In this document: one piece after another, positions 17,867-27,470 of the stretch
How the letters are laid out: every line of letters begins with the position of its first letter
Numbering within the stretch: position 1 is the stretch's first letter
NCBI GenBank assembly: GCA_025355465.1
Contig: JANXZO010000064.1
Span: 1-51,716, forward strand
Length of the DNA: 51,716 bases
Direction of reading: 5' to 3'
Origin: Bacteroidales bacterium
GTDB lineage: Bacteria; Bacteroidota; Bacteroidia; Bacteroidales; FEN-979
Notes under the pieces: model-generated
What the model saw: only the letters and a program-made list of their open reading frames with translations
Database searches by the model: none
What the model was told of the DNA's origin: nothing
Program-made: the position numbers and the translations under genes

Positions 17867-19315
17867 ATGAGGTATCTTGGTTTAACGCTGCTTTTTTGCT
17901 TCTTCATCAATTCCGGCTTTTCCCAGGTTACGGTGAAAGAAGGGATCCTGCCGGTTAATGTTTCCCAAAACAACGATTCCACCACCGTGATTAACGGAAC
18001 AGCTCCCGGTGCTGTCGGGAAGATGTTAGTCCTGACGGCGCCCTCCGACCTTATCACTTTTTGGGAGAATCAGCTCGCTTCCGCCAAGGTCGGACCAGAT
18101 GGTAAATTTTCAATATCCGTGAAATCCGACCGCACCAAAGTAGCAGTGCTTGCTATCAATTTTCATAAGGCTGAAATTTTCCTGGAGCCAGGGAAAACTT
18201 ATCGCGTGATCATCGATTCGATCAATTACGACGACGTTCAGGAAATCAATCCATTTATTCAGTCACAAAGTCTTAAACTGCAGATTCTCTTTGAAGATCC
18301 CCATGATCTGAACTACGTTATCGGCGATTTTAATGGTCTTTATAATGCTTTCCTGCTCGAAAATTTCAATGCTCTTTACAGAGACCGGAACAAAACAAAA
18401 GTAGATACTTTCCGGGTGCAGATGGATGCACGCTTTGGTGTGGTGACCAATCCCTATTTTAAAGCCTATCTCAAATATAAATTCGCGGCCCTCGAACAGC
18501 TTACAAAATATTATAACACTGCTGAACTGGCCAGAAGATATTTCACTGATAAGCCGGTATTGTATCTGAATCTGGAGTACATGGATTTCTTCAACAGCTA
18601 TTTCACCAAGTACCTTAATGTGTCGTCAAAAATTTTACACCTGACCGACTATAAAATCATTCTGAAGGGGGCCAATCCATATGCAGCGCTTATGAAGACC
18701 CTGGCTGCCGACTCGCTTCTGGCGAACGAACAGTTGCGCGAATTGGTGCTGCTCAAAGGAATGATGGAATTCTATTCCAACCCCGACTATAAACAGGAGG
18801 AGGTTCTTTCGGTAATCCGCGCTGTTTCGTCCGGCTCGGTATATCCTGATAACAAAGTGGTGGCGGAAAATATGGTCAGGCTGCTCACCAAACTCAAACC
18901 GGGTACCAGGGCTCCTGAATTTACATTACCCGACCGCAATAAAAAGCAGGTATCCCTTAAAGATATCGAAGGAAAGGCCGTCGTGCTTTCATTCTGGACC
19001 ACCTACTGCCAGGGATGCCTTAGCGAAATGGATCTGATTAAACCGATGTATGACAAATACAAGGATAAAGTTGCCTTTGTCAGTATTTCCGCAGATGCGG
19101 ATTTTAATAAAATGAATTACTTTATCAGCATGAAGAAGGATTTTGTCTGGACATTCCTTCATATCGGGGATCAGTCGGGCGTGTTAAGTGATTACGAAGT
19201 GAGATCTTACCCATTGTTTGTCCTGATCGATAAAACAGGAAAAATTTATAAATATCCGGCAGAGCAGCCCGGTAACGGACTTGAAGCAGCCATAGAAAAG
19301 ATGATACAGGAGTAA
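17867..19315 (+). CDS. TlpA-like thioredoxin-fold thiol-disulfide protein
   Basis: The 482-residue exported protein has a signal peptide (ending GFSQ), a long N-terminal region typical of Bacteroidota DUF4369-like thioredoxin proteins, and a C-terminal AhpC/TSA-TlpA fold. The latter has APEFTLPDR, a CQGC active site at C381 and C384, and a cis-proline region YPLFVLID. It likely reduces or exchanges disulfides in the periplasm. Both active-site cysteines are present. The ATG at 17867 is preferred to the TTG six bases earlier. secA begins 5 nt after the stop, so the two are co-transcribed and share an export theme, although a direct link is inference. Confidence 0.9.
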   Translation: MRYLGLTLLFCFFINSGFSQVTVKEGILPVNVSQNNDSTTVINGTAPGAVGKMLVLTAPSDLITFWENQLASAKVGPDGKFSISVKSDRTKVAVLAINFHKAEIFLEPGKTYRVIIDSINYDDVQEINPFIQSQSLKLQILFEDPHDLNYVIGDFNGLYNAFLLENFNALYRDRNKTKVDTFRVQMDARFGVVTNPYFKAYLKYKFAALEQLTKYYNTAELARRYFTDKPVLYLNLEYMDFFNSYFTKYLNVSSKILHLTDYKIILKGANPYAALMKTLAADSLLANEQLRELVLLKGMMEFYSNPDYKQEEVLSVIRAVSSGSVYPDNKVVAENMVRLLTKLKPGTRAPEFTLPDRNKKQVSLKDIEGKAVVLSFWTTYCQGCLSEMDLIKPMYDKYKDKVAFVSISADADFNKMNYFISMKKDFVWTFLHIGDQSGVLSDYEVRSYPLFVLIDKTGKIYKYPAEQPGNGLEAAIEKMIQE

Positions 19316-19320
19316 AAGTT

Positions 19321-22300
19321 ATGTTCGATTTTTTTAAGAAAGTATTGGGTAACAAATCCCAGCGCGATATACGGAGCATTGATCCGATTGTAACCAACGC
19401 CATTGAGGCCTGGGAAAAGATAAGGCTGCTCACAAATGATGAATTGCGTGAGAAAACTGTAGGTTTCAAGCAACGGATCAGTGAGTATATCGCAGCCAAG
19501 GAACAGGAGATCCAGGACCTGAAGGTCAGCATCAACACCGGCGAACTGGAAATTGATGAGAAGGAAAAGCTTTACAACCAGCTGGATAAGCTTGAAAAGG
19601 AACAATATGAACTCACCCAGGAGGTACTGAATGAGATACTTCCAGAGGCATTTGCGGTGGTAAAGGATACAGCACGGCGTTTTGTTGAAAGTGAATATGT
19701 AGAGGTAACGGCTACTCAGATGGATCGTGATCTGGCTGCACGTAAAGACAGTATTACCATTGTGGGAGACAAAGCCAGATTTAGCAGCAGCTGGATGGCC
19801 GGAGGGAATATGACCCGCTGGGACATGGTTCATTACGACTGTCAGTTAATCGGGGGTGTGGTTCTGCATGAAGGAAAAATCGCTGAGATGGCAACCGGAG
19901 AGGGAAAGACGCTGGTGGCAACACTGCCGGTGTTCCTCAATGCTTTACCCGGAAAGGGAGTGCATATTGTAACCGTGAACGACTACCTGGCCAAACGTGA
20001 CTCCGAATGGATGGGCACACTCTATGAATTCCACGGACTGAAGATGGATTGTATTGACCGGCACGAACCCAACAGCGAATCACGACGCAATGCCTATCTT
20101 GCGGATATAACTTTTGGGACCAACAACGAATTTGGTTTCGATTACCTGCGCGACAATATGACAGGCAACCCCGAAGAGCTTGTTCAGCGCCCCCATAACT
20201 ATGCCATCGTAGATGAGGTTGACTCTGTGCTCATTGATGATGCACGGACCCCGCTTATTATCTCAGGACCTACTCCCAAAGGAGAGAACCAATTATTCGA
20301 CGATCTGAAACCGAACGTAGCCAAGTTATACAATGCCCAGCGAAACCTTGTGACCAAGCTGCTATCTGAGGCCAAAGCACTTTCGGAAGACCCCAACAAT
20401 GCCGATAATATTAAAAAGGCAGGGGAGCATCTGTTGCGTGCACACCACGGATTGCCGAAAAATAAAGCCCTCATCAAATTTCTCAGCGAGCCGGGGATGA
20501 AGGCATTAATGCAAAAAACCGAGAATTTTTACCTTCAGGAGCAGGCCAAAAATATGCATATCATCGATGATGCACTCTATTTTGTGCTCGATGAAAAGAA
20601 CAACACTTTCGAGCTTACCGACCTGGGGATTGACTTGCTCACCCAATCTTACGAAGATCCGTCTTTCTATATTCTTCCCGATATGGGAGCAGAGATTGCC
20701 ACGCTTGAACATTCAGATATCCCGGAAATAAAGAAGTTGGAGAAAAAGGATGAACTCCTTCGCGATTATTCGATTAAATCGGAACGGGTTCACACGGTAA
20801 ACCAGTTACTCAAAGCTTACGCCCTTTTTGAGAAGGATGTAGAATACGTGGTGATGGACAACAAGGTGAAGATCGTTGATGAACAAACGGGACGTATCCT
20901 TGAAGGTCGCCGTTATTCTGATGGGTTGCACCAGGCCATTGAAGCCAAAGAGAATGTAAAGATTGAAGCGGCCACCCAGACCTATGCAACCATCACCCTT
21001 CAGAACTATTTCCGGATGTACAAAAAACTGGCCGGTATGACAGGTACCGCAGAAACGGAGGCCGGGGAGTTGTGGGACATCTATAAATTGGATGTGGTTG
21101 TTATTCCGACCAACAAACGCATTGTTCGCGATGACCGTGAGGACATGGTGTATAAAACGAAACGCGAAAAGTTCAATGCCGTCATCGAAGACATTCAAAA
21201 ACTCGTGCAAAAGGGCCGGCCGGTGCTTGTTGGTACCACTTCCGTAGAAACCTCTGAATTGCTTAGCCGAATGCTCAAACGGGTAAACGTTCCGCATAAT
21301 GTGCTCAATGCAAAGTTGCATGCAAAAGAGGCTGACATTGTAGCTGAAGCCGGACGGGCAGGTACGGTGACCATTGCCACCAACATGGCCGGCCGTGGTA
21401 CCGACATCAAACTTGGTCCCGGTGTGAAGGATGCAGGCGGATTGGCCATCATCGGAACCGAACGGCATGAATCACGCCGTGTCGACCGCCAGCTGCGTGG
21501 CCGTGCCGGTCGCCAGGGCGACCCCGGAAGTTCTCAGTTCTTCGTGTCGCTTGATGATGACCTGATGCGTATGTTCGGTTCGGACCGTATTGCCAAAATC
21601 ATGGACCGAATGGGTATCCAGGAGGGAGAGGTGATCCAGCACTCCATGATCACCAAATCAATTGAACGCGCTCAGAAGAAAGTGGAAGAGAATAATTTTG
21701 GTGTGCGTAAACGCCTTCTTGAGTACGATGACGTGATGAATATTCAGCGCGAATCGATCTACAAAAAACGCCATCACGCGCTCTTTGGAGACCGGCTTGC
21801 CATCGACATCTCGAACATGGTGTTTGATGTATGCGAAACCATCGTACTCGATGCCCATGACAAGGCCGATTATGAGGCATTCAGACTTGAGTTGATGAAA
21901 GAGTTTGCGGCTGATTCGCCGGTCACGGCGGAGCAATTTGCTGATATGAATTCAGCAGAGGTGGTTGGACGACTTTACGATTACATCTACAAACGGTATA
22001 AAACCAAGTGCGATGTCATCTCCAACAAGGTATTCCCTGTAATCAAGGATGTTTTCGAGAATGATACACGATATGAGAATATTGCCATTCCTGTTACAGA
22101 TGGGTTAAAAACCATGCAGGCTGTGGCGAACCTGAAACGGGCCTTTGAGGACAATGGAAAAGAGGTGGTTCTCAGTATAGAAAAAGGCATTTGTCTGGGG
22201 TTGATCGACAATGCCTGGAAGGAGCATCTCCGTGAAATGGACGACCTCAAACAATCTGTTCAGAATGCTGCCTACGAACAGAAGGATCCATTGCTTATCT

Positions 22301-22611
22301 ATAAATTCGAATCATTCGAGCTTTTCAAAAGCATGATGCAACGGACAAATAAGGAGATATGTTCATTCCTTATCAAGGCGGATGTACCCATTCAGGTGGA
22401 CAATGTGAAGGAGGCTCAGATGCCCCGCAAACTGGACCGTACACGGTTGAAGGAGGAGCGTTCTGATTTGTTGTCGCAATCAAATTCCAACACCCAGGAA
22501 CAGTCAAAACCACAGCCGGTTCACGTGGAGAAAAAGGTTGGAAGAAACGATCCTTGTCCGTGTGGAAGCGGGAAGAAATTCAAAAGCTGCCATGGCGTAG
22601 GGGTAAATTAA
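19321..22611 (+). CDS. secA: Preprotein translocase ATPase SecA
   Basis: The 1096-residue product has the full SecA order: GEGKT Walker A near residue 194, DEVDS near 298, a preprotein cross-linking region, GRGTDI and [11 protein letters not shown] helicase motifs, the scaffold/wing region, and a C-terminal zinc motif [13 protein letters not shown]. SecA drives unfolded preproteins through SecYEG using ATP. The length is large compared with E. coli SecA (901) but usual for Bacteroidota, which carry insertions in the N-terminal and nucleotide-binding parts. Confidence 0.98.
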   Translation: MFDFFKKVLGNKSQRDIRSIDPIVTNAIEAWEKIRLLTNDELREKTVGFKQRISEYIAAKEQEIQDLKVSINTGELEIDEKEKLYNQLDKLEKEQYELTQEVLNEILPEAFAVVKDTARRFVESEYVEVTATQMDRDLAARKDSITIVGDKARFSSSWMAGGNMTRWDMVHYDCQLIGGVVLHEGKIAEMATGEGKTLVATLPVFLNALPGKGVHIVTVNDYLAKRDSEWMGTLYEFHGLKMDCIDRHEPNSESRRNAYLADITFGTNNEFGFDYLRDNMTGNPEELVQRPHNYAIVDEVDSVLIDDARTPLIISGPTPKGENQLFDDLKPNVAKLYNAQRNLVTKLLSEAKALSEDPNNADNIKKAGEHLLRAHHGLPKNKALIKFLSEPGMKALMQKTENFYLQEQAKNMHIIDDALYFVLDEKNNTFELTDLGIDLLTQSYEDPSFYILPDMGAEIATLEHSDIPEIKKLEKKDELLRDYSIKSERVHTVNQLLKAYALFEKDVEYVVMDNKVKIVDEQTGRILEGRRYSDGLHQAIEAKENVKIEAATQTYATITLQNYFRMYKKLAGMTGTAETEAGELWDIYKLDVVVIPTNKRIVRDDREDMVYKTKREKFNAVIEDIQKLVQKGRPVLVGTTSVETSELLSRMLKRVNVPHNVLNAKLHAKEADIVAEAGRAGTVTIATNMAGRGTDIKLGPGVKDAGGLAIIGTERHESRRVDRQLRGRAGRQGDPGSSQFFVSLDDDLMRMFGSDRIAKIMDRMGIQEGEVIQHSMITKSIERAQKKVEENNFGVRKRLLEYDDVMNIQRESIYKKRHHALFGDRLAIDISNMVFDVCETIVLDAHDKADYEAFRLELMKEFAADSPVTAEQFADMNSAEVVGRLYDYIYKRYKTKCDVISNKVFPVIKDVFENDTRYENIAIPVTDGLKTMQAVANLKRAFEDNGKEVVLSIEKGICLGLIDNAWKEHLREMDDLKQSVQNAAYEQKDPLLIYKFESFELFKSMMQRTNKEICSFLIKADVPIQVDNVKEAQMPRKLDRTRLKEERSDLLSQSNSNTQEQSKPQPVHVEKKVGRNDPCPCGSGKKFKSCHGVGVN

Positions 22612-22652
22612 ACGGTGAAACAGCGGAAAACATAACAATCGGAGTTTGAAAT

Positions 22653-23357
22653 ATGGAACTGAAGCGAATTCTTTTAAAACTTTCTGGCGAAGCACTTGAG
22701 GGAACTCAGGGTTACGGTATTGATCCTGTGCGGATTTCCGACTACGCCGAAGAGATAAAACGGGTGGCAGATACCGGCGTGCAGATTGCTATCGTGATTG
22801 GTGGAGGTAACATCTTCAGGGGCCTTCAGGGCACCAGTGATGGGATGGACCGTGTGCAGGGAGATTATATGGGGATGCTCGCCACCGTGATAAACAGCAT
22901 GGCCATCCAGGGAGCGCTTGAAAAAGCTGGTCTTAAGTCGAAACTGCTCTCTGGCCTCGCCATTGATCCTATCTGTGAAGCAATGAGCGGAAGAAGAGCC
23001 AATGGTTACCTTGAAGAGGGCTTTGTGGTTGTGATCGCCGGAGGTACGGGAAATCCCTACTTTACAACGGATACTGCTTCAGCCTTACGGGCGGTGGAGA
23101 TCAGGGCTGATGCAATTCTTAAAGGAACCCGCGTAGATGGCGTTTATACTGCCGATCCGGAAAAGGACCCTGCGGCAGTGAGGTATGAGGTCCTCTCATT
23201 TGACGAAGCGTTTGCGAAAGGATTGAAAATCATGGATTTGACAGCTTTTGCACTCTGTAAGGAGAATCAAATGCCCATCATCGTCTTTAACATGAACAAA
23301 CAGGGAAATCTTTTAAAGCTTGTTAACGGAGAGAAAATAGGAACCGTAGTAAGCTGA
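22653..23357 (+). CDS. pyrH: UMP kinase
   Basis: The 234-residue product begins RILLKLSGEAL and has the GGGNIFRG nucleotide loop, an MGMLATVIN segment and GTGNP(Y/F)FTTD, all diagnostic of bacterial hexameric UMP kinase. It makes UDP from UMP. frr follows 32 nt later, the classic pyrH-frr pair, so both are probably one transcript following secA. Confidence 0.98.
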   Translation: MELKRILLKLSGEALEGTQGYGIDPVRISDYAEEIKRVADTGVQIAIVIGGGNIFRGLQGTSDGMDRVQGDYMGMLATVINSMAIQGALEKAGLKSKLLSGLAIDPICEAMSGRRANGYLEEGFVVVIAGGTGNPYFTTDTASALRAVEIRADAILKGTRVDGVYTADPEKDPAAVRYEVLSFDEAFAKGLKIMDLTAFALCKENQMPIIVFNMNKQGNLLKLVNGEKIGTVVS

Positions 23358-23389
23358 TAACTACAGTTCAGCAATAAAAATTCCAACGC

Positions 23390-23953
23390 ATGAACGAAGA
23401 AATTGAATTTACCATTGAAGAGACCAGTGAAGGAATGCATCTGGCAGTGCAGCATCTGGAAAAGGAGTTGCAAAAACTCAGAGCCGGAAAATCGAGCGCA
23501 CAGATGCTTGATGGCGTTAAAATTGACTATTACGGCGTGATGACCTCCATCGACCAGACAGCCAACATCAGTACGCCAGATGCCCGCCAGATCATCGTTC
23601 AGCCGTGGGATAAGAGTGTACTTTCGTTGATCGATAAAGCGATACAGGCTGCCAATCTCGGTTTTAATCCAAAAAACGAAGGCGAGATCTTGCGCATAAT
23701 GGTCCCTCCCCTCACCGAAGAACGCCGTCGCGACCTCGTGCGCAAAGCCAAGGCAGAGGCCGAAAGTGCAAAAATTACCATCCGGAATATCCGTCGCACC
23801 GGGAACGAAACAGCAAAAAAGCTTAAGAAAGACGGAGTGCCGGAGGATGAGTGCGACAAACTCGAAATTGATATCCAGAAACTTACGGATGAAAACATTG
23901 CCCGGGTTGACAAGATCCTTGAGGTAAAGGAGAAGGATATCATGACCGTATAA
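23390..23953 (+). CDS. frr: Ribosome recycling factor
   Basis: The 187-residue product has the coiled-coil/beta architecture of RRF, with LRAGKSSAQMLDGVKIDYYG, IQPWDK-like (IVQPWDKS) and RRDLVRKAK-like motifs. With EF-G it splits post-termination ribosomes. It is the last plus-strand gene before a convergent junction; no clear terminator hairpin is visible in the 41-nt gap that follows. Confidence 0.98.
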   Translation: MNEEIEFTIEETSEGMHLAVQHLEKELQKLRAGKSSAQMLDGVKIDYYGVMTSIDQTANISTPDARQIIVQPWDKSVLSLIDKAIQAANLGFNPKNEGEILRIMVPPLTEERRRDLVRKAKAEAESAKITIRNIRRTGNETAKKLKKDGVPEDECDKLEIDIQKLTDENIARVDKILEVKEKDIMTV

Positions 23954-23994
23954 AACCCCTGTTAACTTTAATCACCACCCATCCTGCCCAGAGA

Positions 23995-24681
23995 TTATTC
24001 TCCGAATTTTCGATCCGTTTCTGCGAATTTTTCCAATATTTCTGACACGTCGTCTATCGTCAGTTCATTAAAGAGTTTTGTTGAAAAATACAGCCGCGCA
24101 TAAGCACATTGCAGCGGTAGAAAATTACTTATCAGATTCGCTCCTCCGCTCCTGATAACAAGGTCGACCGGCGTGTTAACCAACAGATGTTTATAAAACA
24201 TGCCGGGACCATCCGACGATTTCTGAGCCTCTGTGATCTCCTCCAGCGGATCATAGGCCATAAGAAGATTCAGGCGGCCGCCGGTATGCAAAGAGGTGTC
24301 ACGCTCCAGCAACCTGAATGAAGCAGAAATATTTGCAGGGAGTACTTCACGGTTACCTGCAACTTTAACAACCAGGTTAAACTGTCGCACCAGCGTGGCA
24401 ATTTCATTTTGCAGTGCTGTCTCCACAATCATGAGGTTCGCCTTAAGCTCTTCCGGAGGTCGTCTGAAATTCTGGATGCTGGAGAGGTAAACACTAATCT
24501 CCCTTACTCCATATCCGTAAAGAAACGTAACCAATTTCAACATGTGGGACTTAGTTTCAAAATAAGCCTCCTCAAGTTTGCAACCATTGGCTTTTGCCCA
24601 GCGCCGGCCTCCATCGGGAATGATTCCGACGTGCAATGGAACCGGCCCCGGTGTGGGGTGAAAATCAGCAGTTGGTCCCAT
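23995..24681 (-). CDS. Divergent UppS-like cis-prenyltransferase homologue, probably altered or inactive catalysis
   Basis: The 228-residue product aligns along its length with undecaprenyl diphosphate synthase: IIPDGGRRWA (catalytic Asp kept as D23), YLSSIQNFRRP (S68, N71, R74 kept), VDLVIRSGG (R177 kept) and the final helix FAETDRKFGE. Several key positions have changed. The family GHRAG motif with its catalytic His is missing (EAYFETK instead). The E of S-x-E-N is Q70. The second diphosphate-binding Arg of H-R-I-S-N-F is L183, and the Mg-binding Glu of YAELYF is R196. It is therefore unlikely to be the housekeeping UppS. It could be a non-catalytic partner or have another substrate. It starts 3 nt after an acyltransferase remnant. 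Confidence 0.85.
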   Translation of the reverse strand: MGPTADFHPTPGPVPLHVGIIPDGGRRWAKANGCKLEEAYFETKSHMLKLVTFLYGYGVREISVYLSSIQNFRRPPEELKANLMIVETALQNEIATLVRQFNLVVKVAGNREVLPANISASFRLLERDTSLHTGGRLNLLMAYDPLEEITEAQKSSDGPGMFYKHLLVNTPVDLVIRSGGANLISNFLPLQCAYARLYFSTKLFNELTIDDVSEILEKFAETDRKFGE

Positions 24682-24684
24682 GTT

Positions 24685-24828
24685 TTATGTTTTTTTATAC
24701 GTGATGCGCTTGGAAAATTCCATGAATGGTTTTTCGATGACCCTGAAGAAAAGCCAGGCAGCGAGCACAGATATGAGCAGTGCGATGAAGACGACCAGAC
24801 TTCTGATCCATGCGTGCAAAATATTTTG
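24685..24828 (-). pseudogene. C-terminal remnant of an acyltransferase (acyltransferase-3/OafA-like)
   Basis: In the frame between the TGA at 24829-24831 and the TAA at 24685-24687, the reading is one hydrophobic helix followed by FRVIEKPFMEFSKR. This is the characteristic end of membrane acyltransferase-3 proteins (last helix, then R-x-IEKP). The upstream nine or ten helices are absent, and the sequence before about 24808 belongs to a different gene in another frame. This is a broken 3' end, not a functional gene. The downstream UppS-like gene starts 3 nt after this stop. Confidence 0.62.
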
Positions 24829-24955
24829 TCACGCCGCTTTCGTCAACAATGGTAACGGCGATCGAAATTACGAGGTCAATGGCTTTTACCATGGCTGCCT
24901 TTCCCATTTTTTCAGAGGCGGAAAGACTGATCGATAATTTGTGTATCTCCGGCAT
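24806..24955 (-). pseudogene. N-terminal remnant of a GlcG/HbpS (DUF336) family gene
   Basis: From the ATG at 24953-24955 the frame reads about 50 residues resembling the start of heme-degrading/GlcG-type proteins. It has a helix ending KAIDLVISIAVTIVDESG followed by FARMD, the hallmark A-V-V-D-x-x-G and F-x-RMD of DUF336. Homology stops at the RMD; the next bases belong to the acyltransferase end in another frame. The open frame carries on to 24695 but encodes nothing recognisable there. Confidence 0.6.
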
Positions 24956-25005
24956 GAATGAATTTGGAATAAAGTTAGGAAAATTTCGAATGATGCAAAA
25001 TGATC

Positions 25006-27414
25006 TCAATACACAACAATTTCGTCCGCAAAAATCCAGCAATCTTCTCCGGCTCCTTCGTGCCAGGGAGGACACTTACCCGGATTTTTAGCTTTCACCT
25101 TTACATACCGCGCTGTTGTGCCCTGATTGAACTGGAAGGTAAACGGCTCAATGAAAGCGTTTGTCTCTTTGGGTGAGACCGTATTTAAAACCTCATTGAT
25201 GGAATGGAATTTTTTTCCATCTGGTGAAAGAGAATACTCAACCAGAGAAGGCAAAAAAATCCAGCTCTTCTGATTTTGAAGAAAATTGGTTTGTACGGAA
25301 TTTATGGGCATTTCCTTCCCGAGATCAATCACCACTTCAAGGTCATTTCCCAGGAATCCCTGCCACATCCCGTCGCGGTGGTTGATGCTGCCACGCAGAC
25401 CATCCGTCAGCGCTCCAATGCCGGATGCAGGATAGCGGTAGGAGTAGTTTCCGATGTATTTCACGGGTTTTCCGATGGCAAGGTGAGATATTAACGGCAT
25501 CTCTGTAAATTTCTCCTTCAGGTTGCCGTCAACATACAGTCCGGCTTTGATGTAGGCGTTGTCCACGATGGAAATGGGGCCGGCATATACCTTTGATTTA
25601 TTCGTCGGATCATTACCGTCGAGTGTGTAAAGGATGGGAACATCCGGCTGTTCGGAGTCGAAACTGACCATCATCTGATTGCCTTTCGGATCGTAGGATG
25701 TGCTGATACCGACACGATAGGAACCTTTGCAATAATTCACCTTCATGCAATCGAGGCGTTTAAACTGGCTGTTCATCCTGAGCCTGAAGCTTTTCCAGTC
25801 ACGCTTCTGTTTCGGACTCCACACCACTTCTGCCAGGGCGATCATCCGCGACACGGCCATGTATTCAACCTGTGCGGTGGATGGGATGAACTCCGTCCAT
25901 ACATTTCCCTGGGCTCCCAGAATATGCTCTGCCTCTTTCGCAGAAAGTTCTCCCGGAACAGGTTCATAGGAATAGACCTTTTTCAGCGTGGTGAGGCCGC
26001 CGATCGCCTTGGGCTCAGAATCGGGATTTGCCTGATAATAGTCGAAATAGCAATGGGAACCCGGAGTCATGATGGCATCATGCCCCTGGCGTGCTGCAGC
26101 AATTCCGCCTTCCACACCGCGCCACGACATAACCGTAGCCTCCGGTGCCAGTCCGCCCTCGAGTATCTCATCCCAGCCGATCATTTTGCGTCCTTTGGAA
26201 ACGATAAATTTCTCCATCCTTTTGATGAAATAACTCTGCAGCTCCTTTTCGTCCTTCAGCCCTTCTGCCTTGATGCGTGCCTGGCATTTGGGACACTTTT
26301 TCCAATTGGTCTTATCGGCTTCATCACCACCCACGTGCAGATAAACCGATGGAAACAAACCCATCACTTCGGTCATCACATCCTGCAGGAAGGTGAACAC
26401 CGAATCATTCCCGGCGCACAAAATGTCGGTATTGGGCCAGTAACTTCCGGGGGGAACGGTGAACGGGCCGCCGGTGCAGGAGAATTGCGGGTAGGCTGTC
26501 AGCACCTCCACGGAGTGTGCCGGCATCTCTATTTCGGGGATGATGGTCACGTAACGTTGGGCTGCATAGGCTACCACCTCCCGGATGTCATCCTGGGTGT
26601 AGAATCCGCCATATGTTGCGGGTTCACCTGGCTTCTGGGCAGGTCGTTCGCCCCAGGGAAGGTTTTCGCGGTCCACCCGCCAGGCGCCAATCTCAGTTAG
26701 TTTCGGGTATTTTTTAATCTCAATCCGCCACCCGTTATCATCGGTAAGGTGCCAGTGAAAGGTGTTCATTTTGTAAAGGGCAATAAGGTCGATGTACCGC
26801 ATCACAAATTCTTTCGGAAAGAAGTGGCGCGATACATCCAGGTGCATCCCACGGTAAGGGAAGCGAGGGTGATCTTTGATTTCGAGACAGGGGACCGCCC
26901 ATGTTCTCACTTTGCCGGTTTTTAAAGGTGTGCAATAGTCGGCCGGCAACAGTTGGATCAGCGACTGGATCCCGTAAAAGAACCCTGCCCCCGTTACAGC
27001 CTGAACAATAACCTGGCCGGGTGTGACCTTCAGCTCATAACCTTCGGGTTTGAACTTCGTCTTGTCTTTCGGAAAGGCCAGGATAACCGCCAGCGCTTTC
27101 TTGTCGGTTTCTGCGTACTCTCTCAATTGCAATTCGGGGCCGCCCATAATCCTGAGATGGTCAGCAAAAAACTGGGCGACCTGTTTCAGGTTCTTGTCCT
27201 GCGGGGAGACCAGCATCAGGGTTTGGGGAGTAATGATAAACTGTCCGGTTTTCAATTTCATTTCTGCCGGAATCGGAACAATGTTGATGGTATTGGTTTC
27301 CTGGGCAAAAATTTGGGCAAAGGAAAGCGCAAAAATCAAAAGGAGGCCAAACTGTTTCAGCGCAAAGGATTTATATCCCGCGGCGCCTGTTGCAAGGGAA
27401 GTAATGTAAGGCAT
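25006..27414 (-). CDS. Beta-N-acetylhexosaminidase, glycoside hydrolase family 20
   Basis: The 802-residue exported enzyme has a signal peptide ending FAQ, a GH20 N-terminal domain, and the catalytic TIM barrel. The barrel has HLDVSRHFF, FHWHLTDDNGWR, EIEMPAHS and the catalytic pair in HVGGDEAD near residues 359-365. Beyond the barrel are a chitobiase-like C-terminal Ig domain (YTLDGNDP) and a discoidin-like domain. It removes terminal GlcNAc or GalNAc by substrate-assisted catalysis. The extracytoplasmic location and the adjacent sugar 1-kinase gene (56 nt upstream on the same strand) suggest a salvage pathway for N-acetylhexosamines. Confidence 0.95.
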   Translation of the reverse strand: MPYITSLATGAAGYKSFALKQFGLLLIFALSFAQIFAQETNTINIVPIPAEMKLKTGQFIITPQTLMLVSPQDKNLKQVAQFFADHLRIMGGPELQLREYAETDKKALAVILAFPKDKTKFKPEGYELKVTPGQVIVQAVTGAGFFYGIQSLIQLLPADYCTPLKTGKVRTWAVPCLEIKDHPRFPYRGMHLDVSRHFFPKEFVMRYIDLIALYKMNTFHWHLTDDNGWRIEIKKYPKLTEIGAWRVDRENLPWGERPAQKPGEPATYGGFYTQDDIREVVAYAAQRYVTIIPEIEMPAHSVEVLTAYPQFSCTGGPFTVPPGSYWPNTDILCAGNDSVFTFLQDVMTEVMGLFPSVYLHVGGDEADKTNWKKCPKCQARIKAEGLKDEKELQSYFIKRMEKFIVSKGRKMIGWDEILEGGLAPEATVMSWRGVEGGIAAARQGHDAIMTPGSHCYFDYYQANPDSEPKAIGGLTTLKKVYSYEPVPGELSAKEAEHILGAQGNVWTEFIPSTAQVEYMAVSRMIALAEVVWSPKQKRDWKSFRLRMNSQFKRLDCMKVNYCKGSYRVGISTSYDPKGNQMMVSFDSEQPDVPILYTLDGNDPTNKSKVYAGPISIVDNAYIKAGLYVDGNLKEKFTEMPLISHLAIGKPVKYIGNYSYRYPASGIGALTDGLRGSINHRDGMWQGFLGNDLEVVIDLGKEMPINSVQTNFLQNQKSWIFLPSLVEYSLSPDGKKFHSINEVLNTVSPKETNAFIEPFTFQFNQGTTARYVKVKAKNPGKCPPWHEGAGEDCWIFADEIVVY

Positions 27415-27445
27415 AGATGAGGGTTTCTTTTTAGGTTTGTTGCAC

Positions 27446-27453
27446 CAAAGATA
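27446..27453 (-). promoter_or_regulatory. Candidate -7 element for the GH20 gene
   Basis: TATCTTTG on the minus strand, 31 nt before the GH20 start, matches TAnnTTTG exactly. No TTTG is seen at the correct -33 distance. It would allow GH20 transcription independent of the kinase gene. Confidence 0.4.
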
Positions 27454-27470
27454 ACCATTCCCGGTAGATA

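Noticed and set aside
24695-25075. Minus-strand open frame of 126 residues treated as one gene
   Set aside because: Its first 40 residues are antisense to the end of the GH20 gene, the middle is the GlcG/HbpS remnant, and the last 38 read through the acyltransferase remnant in the wrong frame. It is a chance fusion, so it is split into two pseudogene fragments.
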